NCBI GenBank assembly: GCA_902769805.1
Contig: CACXQL010000035.1
Span: 1 to 39,226 of the forward strand
From: an uncultured Prevotellaceae bacterium
GTDB lineage: Bacteria; Bacteroidota; Bacteroidia; Bacteroidales; Bacteroidaceae
Length of the DNA: 39,226 nucleotides
Direction: 5' to 3'
Below, piece after piece: positions 34,695 through 39,226 of the stretch. The notes beneath the pieces were generated by a model that did not search any database, was not told where the DNA came from, and saw nothing but the letters and a program-made list of their open reading frames with translations. The first letter of the stretch is position 1. Every line of letters starts with the position of its first letter. The position numbers were made by a program, and so were the translations under genes.

Positions 34695-36494
34695 ATGATA
34701 GTTGAGAGAAGACTGCAACGACGATTCCGCAAAGCACTGAGAGACTATCACCTTATAGAGAACGGTGATAAGATTCTCGTAGGATTGTCTGGGGGGAAAG
34801 ACTCGTTGTGCCTGTTGGAACTCCTTGCACGTCAGTCAAAGGTATATCAGCCGCATTTCACCATCGAGGCACTTCATGTCCGTATGGAGAATATCCAATA
34901 TGAGACAGACACCACCTATCTGCAACGTTTCTGTGATACACTGGGTGTACCCCTTCATATCATCACTACCAGCTTTGAACCTTCAGAGAAGAAACCTGCC
35001 TGCTTCCTGTGTTCCTGGCAGCGTCGCAAACAACTCTTTAATCTTGCACAGAAACTCGGTTGCAACAAGATTGCTTTAGGACATCATCAGGATGACATCA
35101 TCCATACGGCATTGATGAATCTTACCTTCCAAGGACAGTTCTCAACGATGCCTGCCTACTTGGAGATGGAAAAGATGCCACTTGCCATCATCCGTCCCTT
35201 GTGTCTGTGTGAAGAAACGGATATCAAGGCGTATGCAGAGCAACAGGGCTATGAGAGACAATTAAAGCAATGTCCTTATGAGCATGATACCAACCGTACT
35301 GCTGCCTATGAACTCCTTGAGCGAATGCAACAGATGAACACAGAGGCTCGCTATTCTATCTGGAATGCCTTGGAGGCAGGCAATAAACTGATACAGCGAG
35401 TGACCATGCTACTGCTGTTGTTTGTGGCTACAACTATTCATGCGCAACAGTCGGAGCGCATACAGCGTATGACGAAAGCCACCCAGCATATCATGTTCAT
35501 TGACAGCGTGGTCGTCGATAAAAAGAACTTCCTCCGTGCATACCATCTGACAGAAGAGGGAGGAAGGATAGCTCCTTATCATTCCTTCTTCCCAAAGGAT
35601 GCATCGCTGGCTCTGACATTCATGAATGCACTGAACAACCGTTGCTTCTATGCCAGCATGGACACTACAAAACAGGCTGCACTTATCTGTCGTGAATATC
35701 AGAACGGACAATGGACTAATGCCACAGAGGCTTTAGGAACGAATGACTTCCTGCAGTTTCAACGGATAGGCTATCCTTTCATGATGCCCGATGGTATCAC
35801 ACTCTATTTCGCAGCAAAAGGAGAAGAAAGCATTGGCGGTTACGACATCTTTATGACGACCTACGACAGAGAAGAAGGCAGATTTCTCAAACCAGAGAAC
35901 ATCGGTATGCCCTTTAACTCTACTGATAACGACTATATGCTGGCGATTGACGAATACAACCAACTGGGATTCTTTGCTTCCGACAGGAATCAGCCTGAAG
36001 GTAAGGTATGCGTCTATACCTTCGTGCCTGCTGAGAAGTACCAAACTTATGACGCTGCACGATACACTCCAGAACAGATTGCTGACTTCGCAAGGATTGC
36101 AAGAATCACCAAGACATGGGACAACAAACAGCAACTCAATGAAGCTAAACAAAGATTGCAAAAGGTAAAGAGTATGACACCTGCCCGACAACCAGCATTC
36201 TCCTTCGTCATCAACGATCAATTAACTTATCACCATTTGAGTAATTTCAAAGCTCCTGATAACCAAGAGCGTTACAATCAGCTCGTCACGTTAAAGCAAC
36301 GATATGAGCAAACAGTCCTGACTTTAGAGAAAGCACGTAAATACTATTCCAAGGCAACGACTAATGAACGTATGACACTCGCTCGTGAGATTCTCGACAA
36401 CGAGGATGTCCTGTACGAGTTAAGTCGCGCCATCCATCAAAAAGAAAAAGCCATCCGCCAAGCGGAAAACATATATCTAACTAATAACAAATGA
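34695..36494 (+). CDS. ttcA: TtcA-like tRNA thiolase fused in frame to a secreted PD40-like protein
   Basis: The start ATG at 34695 was chosen because residues upstream belong to another gene. Residues 1-234 are a TtcA-type PP-loop enzyme that makes 2-thiocytidine in tRNA: PP-loop SGGKDS (32-37), Fe-S ligands C103 and C106 (ACFLCSWQRR) plus C193 (QCPYE), and GHHQDD. The natural end EARYSIWNALEAGNKLIQ is followed, without a stop, by CGA-GTG-ACC and a typical signal peptide (MLLLLFVATTIHAQ, from residue 238), then about 350 residues of an exported protein. A cytosolic tRNA enzyme joined to a signal peptide is not sensible, so a single CGA from TGA change, or a sequencing error, is the simplest reading. 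Total 599 residues. The end overlaps the next gene by 4 bases. Confidence 0.88.
   Translation: MIVERRLQRRFRKALRDYHLIENGDKILVGLSGGKDSLCLLELLARQSKVYQPHFTIEALHVRMENIQYETDTTYLQRFCDTLGVPLHIITTSFEPSEKKPACFLCSWQRRKQLFNLAQKLGCNKIALGHHQDDIIHTALMNLTFQGQFSTMPAYLEMEKMPLAIIRPLCLCEETDIKAYAEQQGYERQLKQCPYEHDTNRTAAYELLERMQQMNTEARYSIWNALEAGNKLIQRVTMLLLLFVATTIHAQQSERIQRMTKATQHIMFIDSVVVDKKNFLRAYHLTEEGGRIAPYHSFFPKDASLALTFMNALNNRCFYASMDTTKQAALICREYQNGQWTNATEALGTNDFLQFQRIGYPFMMPDGITLYFAAKGEESIGGYDIFMTTYDREEGRFLKPENIGMPFNSTDNDYMLAIDEYNQLGFFASDRNQPEGKVCVYTFVPAEKYQTYDAARYTPEQIADFARIARITKTWDNKQQLNEAKQRLQKVKSMTPARQPAFSFVINDQLTYHHLSNFKAPDNQERYNQLVTLKQRYEQTVLTLEKARKYYSKATTNERMTLAREILDNEDVLYELSRAIHQKEKAIRQAENIYLTNNK
35406..36494 (+). 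CDS. Exported PD40/WD40-like protein (independent gene hidden in the fusion)
   Basis: From ATG 35406 this gives a 362-residue product with its own signal peptide (residues 1-14, TTIHAQ). A propeller-like region holds PD40-type strands (PDGITLYFAAKGEESIGGYDIFMTTYD, then NDYMLAIDEYNQLGFFASDRNQPEGKVCVYTFVP), as in OmpA/TolB-associated Bacteroidota proteins. A helical, charged C-terminal region follows (about 200-350). It is probably periplasmic or outer-membrane linked. It is translated in the same frame as ttcA, so it is either made from an internal start or carried on the fusion. Its stop overlaps the start of the nucleoside phosphorylase gene (ATGA). Confidence 0.6.
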   Translation: MLLLLFVATTIHAQQSERIQRMTKATQHIMFIDSVVVDKKNFLRAYHLTEEGGRIAPYHSFFPKDASLALTFMNALNNRCFYASMDTTKQAALICREYQNGQWTNATEALGTNDFLQFQRIGYPFMMPDGITLYFAAKGEESIGGYDIFMTTYDREEGRFLKPENIGMPFNSTDNDYMLAIDEYNQLGFFASDRNQPEGKVCVYTFVPAEKYQTYDAARYTPEQIADFARIARITKTWDNKQQLNEAKQRLQKVKSMTPARQPAFSFVINDQLTYHHLSNFKAPDNQERYNQLVTLKQRYEQTVLTLEKARKYYSKATTNERMTLAREILDNEDVLYELSRAIHQKEKAIRQAENIYLTNNK

Positions 36495-37375
36495 GCCTTA
36501 TGAATAAAAGAGTGTTCCCAGCATCAGAATTAATCATCAACAATGACGGTTCTTGCTTCCACCTGCATCTGCGCCCAGAACAACTGGCAGACCGTGTCAT
36601 CCTCGTTGGTGACCCTGGACGCGTGGAGACGGTTGCCTCCCATTTTGACTCGCGTGAATGTGAGGTCAGTAGTCGTGAGTTCCATGCTATCACTGGTACA
36701 TATCAAGGAAAACGCATCACTGTCCAGTCAACGGGTATCGGCTGTGACAATATAGATATCGTGATGAATGAGCTCGACACCCTTGCGAATGTCGACTATA
36801 CCACTAGGATGGAGAAGGAGGAACATCGTAGTCTGACCATTGTACGTATCGGTACTTGTGGCGGATTACAGCCTTTCACACCCACAGGATGCTTCATCGC
36901 CAGCGTCAAGAGCATCGGATTCGATGGGCTGTTGAACTACTACGCAGGACGTAATGAGGTGTGTGACCTCCAACTAGAACAAGCTTTCAAGGAACACATG
37001 CAATGGAATCCTATCAAAGGAGCTCCTTATGTTGCAGTCGCTGATGCTACACTCATAGACCAAATAGCACAGGATGATATGGTTCGCGGCTATACGATTG
37101 CCTGTGGCGGTTTCTATGGTCCACAGGGACGACAGCTCCGTGCTCCTATTGCCGATCCCGATCAGAATGCCAAAGTGGAGTCGTTCGAATATGAGGGTAT
37201 GAAAGTCTGCAACTTCGAGATGGAATCCTCCGCTCTCGCTGGTATGGCATCCCTCTTAGGTCATCGTGCTATGACCTGTTGCATGGTAATTGCCAATCGA
37301 TATACCACAGAAATGAATACGGAATATAAGAACTCCATTGATACACTCATCCAAAAGGTACTTGACAGAATATAA
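36491..37375 (+). CDS. Nucleoside phosphorylase
   Basis: A 294-residue protein of the PNP/UDP phosphorylase family, which splits nucleosides with phosphate. It contains VILVGDPGRVETVASHF (about 36-52), VQSTGIGCDNIDIVMNEL, RIGTCGGLQ (about 118-126, phosphate/ribose-binding Gly-rich turn) and FEMESSALAGMASLLGHRA (about 244-262; the Glu-Met-Glu ribose-binding motif). Uridine rather than purine preference cannot be decided from sequence alone. The ATGA overlap with the preceding gene couples translation. An alternative start at 36500 would drop three residues. Confidence 0.9.
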   Translation: MSLMNKRVFPASELIINNDGSCFHLHLRPEQLADRVILVGDPGRVETVASHFDSRECEVSSREFHAITGTYQGKRITVQSTGIGCDNIDIVMNELDTLANVDYTTRMEKEEHRSLTIVRIGTCGGLQPFTPTGCFIASVKSIGFDGLLNYYAGRNEVCDLQLEQAFKEHMQWNPIKGAPYVAVADATLIDQIAQDDMVRGYTIACGGFYGPQGRQLRAPIADPDQNAKVESFEYEGMKVCNFEMESSALAGMASLLGHRAMTCCMVIANRYTTEMNTEYKNSIDTLIQKVLDRI

Positions 37376-38659
37376 ATGAACGACACTATCTGTGCACTCG
37401 CAACGGCTCTTGGTGGGGCTCTTGGGATTATCAGGATCTCAGGGGCTCAGTCGCTTGAGATTCTTTCTCGCGTGTTTAGCAAGGACATTAGCAATGCCCA
37501 ACCTAATACCATCCATTACGGGCACATCAAAAATGGCTCTGAGATTCTCGATGAATGTATGGTAAGCATTTTCCGTACTCCCCACTCTTATACTGGTGAG
37601 GACTCTGTGGAGATTAGTTGTCATGGCAGCCGCTATATATTAAATAAGGTATTAGAGTTGTTGGTGCAACATGGTTGTCGTATGGCAGGACCGGGGGAGT
37701 TTACGATGCGGGCATACCTCAACGGCAAGATGGACCTGAGTCAGGCGGAGGCTGTGGCAGACTTGATAGCATCTACCAGCAAGGCTTCCCACCACCTTGC
37801 TATGAGCCAGCTCAAAGGTGGGGTCTCTTCAGAGCTGTCGAGACTGCGCGGGCAACTGCTCAAACTGACTTCCCTCCTCGAACTGGAACTCGATTTCTCT
37901 GACCATGAGGACCTGGAGTTTGCCGACCGTTCGGAACTTCTTTCGTTGGCTCAACACATAGACGCACATATCACACATCTTGCCAAGACTTTTGAGACTG
38001 GACAGGCTCTGAAGGATGGCATTCCTGTCGCAATAGTAGGGGCTCCTAATGTCGGAAAGAGCACGCTGCTTAATGCCCTGCTCAACGAGGAGCGTGCCAT
38101 CGTATCAGATATACAAGGTACTACTCGCGACACCATTGAGGACACGATACAGATTGAGGGCATCACCTTCCGCTTCATAGACACCGCTGGTATTCGCCAT
38201 ACTTCCGACACCATTGAGCAAATGGGTATTGACCGCTCCATGGAGGCGGCACAAAAGGCGAAAGTTATATTGATGATGACGGAACCGGGAGTCCCCTACC
38301 CTGACATTCCTGTCAGAGAGAACCAGACCCTCATCCGCATAGAAAACAAGACAGAGGCTTTTCAGGCAAAATACGGCATCGGTCTCGACACATTACGCCA
38401 ACAACTTCTCGATGCCGTTCCACAAACAGCAGACTCAGAAGTCATCATCTCCAATGCCCGCCATTACCAAGCACTCATAAAGGCTAACGAGAGCCTCAGC
38501 CGTGTCATCAACGGACTCCATCAGCAACTCAGTGGTGACCTCATCTCCGAAGATCTCCGCCAAGTCCTCTCTGAACTAGCAGAAATAACCGGAGAGGGAC
38601 AGATCACCCCCAACGAAGTCCTCAACAACATCTTCCAGCATTTCTGCGTGGGCAAGTAG
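37376..38659 (+). CDS. mnmE: tRNA modification GTPase MnmE, with shortened G4-G5 region
   Basis: The 427-residue protein with MnmG makes the cmnm5 modification at U34 of tRNA. The N-terminal tetrahydrofolate-binding domain (1-120, DTICALATALGGALGIIRISG, GEFTMRAYLNGKMDLSQAEAV) is followed by the helical domain and an inserted G domain: G1 GAPNVGKST, G2 TTRDT, G3 DTAG. G4, normally NKxD, appears as ENKTE, and G5 (QAKYGIGL) follows within about six residues. The C-terminus FCVGK keeps the essential Cys. The family is usually about 450-465 residues, so roughly 25-30 residues are missing, mostly between G3 and G5. It starts directly after the phosphorylase stop. Confidence 0.93.
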   Translation: MNDTICALATALGGALGIIRISGAQSLEILSRVFSKDISNAQPNTIHYGHIKNGSEILDECMVSIFRTPHSYTGEDSVEISCHGSRYILNKVLELLVQHGCRMAGPGEFTMRAYLNGKMDLSQAEAVADLIASTSKASHHLAMSQLKGGVSSELSRLRGQLLKLTSLLELELDFSDHEDLEFADRSELLSLAQHIDAHITHLAKTFETGQALKDGIPVAIVGAPNVGKSTLLNALLNEERAIVSDIQGTTRDTIEDTIQIEGITFRFIDTAGIRHTSDTIEQMGIDRSMEAAQKAKVILMMTEPGVPYPDIPVRENQTLIRIENKTEAFQAKYGIGLDTLRQQLLDAVPQTADSEVIISNARHYQALIKANESLSRVINGLHQQLSGDLISEDLRQVLSELAEITGEGQITPNEVLNNIFQHFCVGK

Positions 38660-38668
38660 ATTCTGCGT

Positions 38669-38690
38669 GGTCTCCACAAGCGTTGGAGCC
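38669..38690 (+). terminator. Possible weak terminator after mnmE
   Basis: GGTCTCCA and TGGAGCC form a 7-bp stem with a bulged T and the loop CAAGCGT, ten bases after the mnmE stop. No T-run follows. The remaining spacer to 38821 holds a repeated TTCTGCGTGG (38642 and 38661) and a T-run, but no clear promoter. Confidence 0.3.
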
Positions 38691-38821
38691 GCCACGGGGA
38701 TATCCTCAGAGTGTAACTGTACCCAAAAGTTAAAACAAACCGAAAAGTGCATACAGAGGCATTTTTCTGCGTTTTTTTGGACACTTTGGCACACTTCGAG
38801 CCCCTTTTCCTGAAGCACTAT

Positions 38822-39142
38822 ATGAACAGCCATCACTTCCCTGGAGGACATACGCCAACGGCTGAACAATTCAAGACGTGGTACTGTCCGCTCATTGAGA
38901 AGCTGCTGCTTGACTATCCTATCGCAGAAGACCGGGTAAGATATTTCCAGCACTTCAAGGGAAACAAGTACAAGTTGATAGCATCAGCCTTCGATTCAGA
39001 GACTCAGGAACGGATGGTAGTCTATCAGGCTCTCTACGGCGACCGCAAATACTGGGTACGCCCAGAAAAGATGTTCTTTGAGCAGATAGAACGGAACGGT
39101 AAACGCTTCTCACGCTTCCAGGAAATCGACTGGGAAGAATAG
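38822..39142 (+). CDS. DUF1653 domain protein
   Basis: The start at 38822 (MNSHHFPGGHTPTAEQF) was chosen because the longer frame adds a doubtful prefix (MHTEAFFCVFLD) that overlaps a T-rich spacer. The 106-residue product has a DUF1653 domain over most of its second half: YFQHFKGNKYKLIASAFDSETQERMVVYQALYGDRKYWVRPEKMFFEQI. It is a small beta-rich domain found in many bacteria; its function is not settled. The first 40 residues are helical (FKTWYCPLIEKLLLDYPIAEDRV). No signal peptide, so cytosolic. Confidence 0.85.
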   Translation: MNSHHFPGGHTPTAEQFKTWYCPLIEKLLLDYPIAEDRVRYFQHFKGNKYKLIASAFDSETQERMVVYQALYGDRKYWVRPEKMFFEQIERNGKRFSRFQEIDWEE

Positions 39143-39148
39143 ATACAA

Positions 39149-39170
39149 AAGGCAGCACCAAGGCTGCCTT
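39149..39170. terminator. Terminator hairpin between the DUF1653 gene and a convergent gene
   Basis: AAGGCAGC (39149-39156) and GCTGCCTT (39163-39170) form an 8-bp stem with a 6-base loop. The T-run (TTTTG) follows on the minus strand, so it best serves the gene entering from the right; it may also end the DUF1653 transcript. Confidence 0.75.
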
Positions 39171-39192
39171 CCAAACGGGTTGTGGAACTGCG

Positions 39193-39226
39193 CTATTCGT
39201 ACCAGAACTCTCCACCGAGTAGCTGA
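39193..39226 (-). CDS. C-terminal end of a minus-strand gene (partial)
   Basis: On the minus strand the frame from the right edge reads QLLGGEFWYE and then TAG at 39193-39195. The hairpin with a T-run lies 22 bases beyond it, as expected downstream of a real gene. The product cannot be identified from 10 residues. Confidence 0.4.
   Translation of the reverse strand, partial: QLLGGEFWYE

Overview
The window looks like chromosome of a Bacteroidota species, most likely Prevotella or a close relative. The evidence is the Bacteroidota -7 promoter motif TAnnTTTG in front of most transcription units, weak or absent Shine-Dalgarno sequences, a SecA with a long N-terminal insertion and a [14 protein letters not shown] tail, many outer-membrane barrels and carboxypeptidase-regulatory-like domains, an LptC/CNNM/PpiD cluster, and a fused NfnAB-like flavoprotein. 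No tRNA, rRNA or CRISPR was seen.

Layout. (1) 1-99: the 3' end of an IS3-type transposase and the right end of its element. (2) 289-4887, minus: a tight five-gene cluster reading K+ channel, DUF4384 protein, unknown exported protein, exported caspase-like protease with Sel1 repeats, small membrane protein. (3) 5014-10468, minus: envelope cluster with a barrel protein, lptC, a CNNM/CBS transporter-like protein and a PpiD-like foldase. (4) 10566-17347, plus: DUF4105/Lnb-like membrane protein, degenerate alkaline-phosphatase-superfamily protein, secA, ABC ATPase. It meets the next block at a strong bidirectional terminator. (5) 17407-26084, minus: a stand-alone carboxypeptidase-regulatory-like protein, then an overlapping ECF-sigma operon (sigma, membrane anti-sigma candidate, exported protein, TlpA-like thioredoxin protein, TonB-receptor-like barrel). 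(6) 26442-28899, minus: FadL-like barrel and a WYDP-repeat exported protein. (7) 29019-38659, plus: prmA, then a packed housekeeping operon of serS, cytidylate-kinase-like gene, nfnAB fusion, DUF486, ttcA (fused to a PD40-like secreted protein), nucleoside phosphorylase and mnmE. A DUF1653 gene and the last codons of a minus-strand gene close the window.

The main points for a second look are these. secA carries an exact 55-bp tandem duplication that breaks its frame and may be an assembly junction. The caspase/K+-channel envelope operon is the best candidate for an undescribed system. A cytosolic tRNA thiolase appears fused to a secreted protein through a possible lost stop codon. The DUF4105 gene has lost a usable signal peptide. 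MnmE has a collapsed G4-G5 region. The ECF-sigma operon encodes two adjacent proteins with related extracytoplasmic domains and has a hairpin around one start codon.
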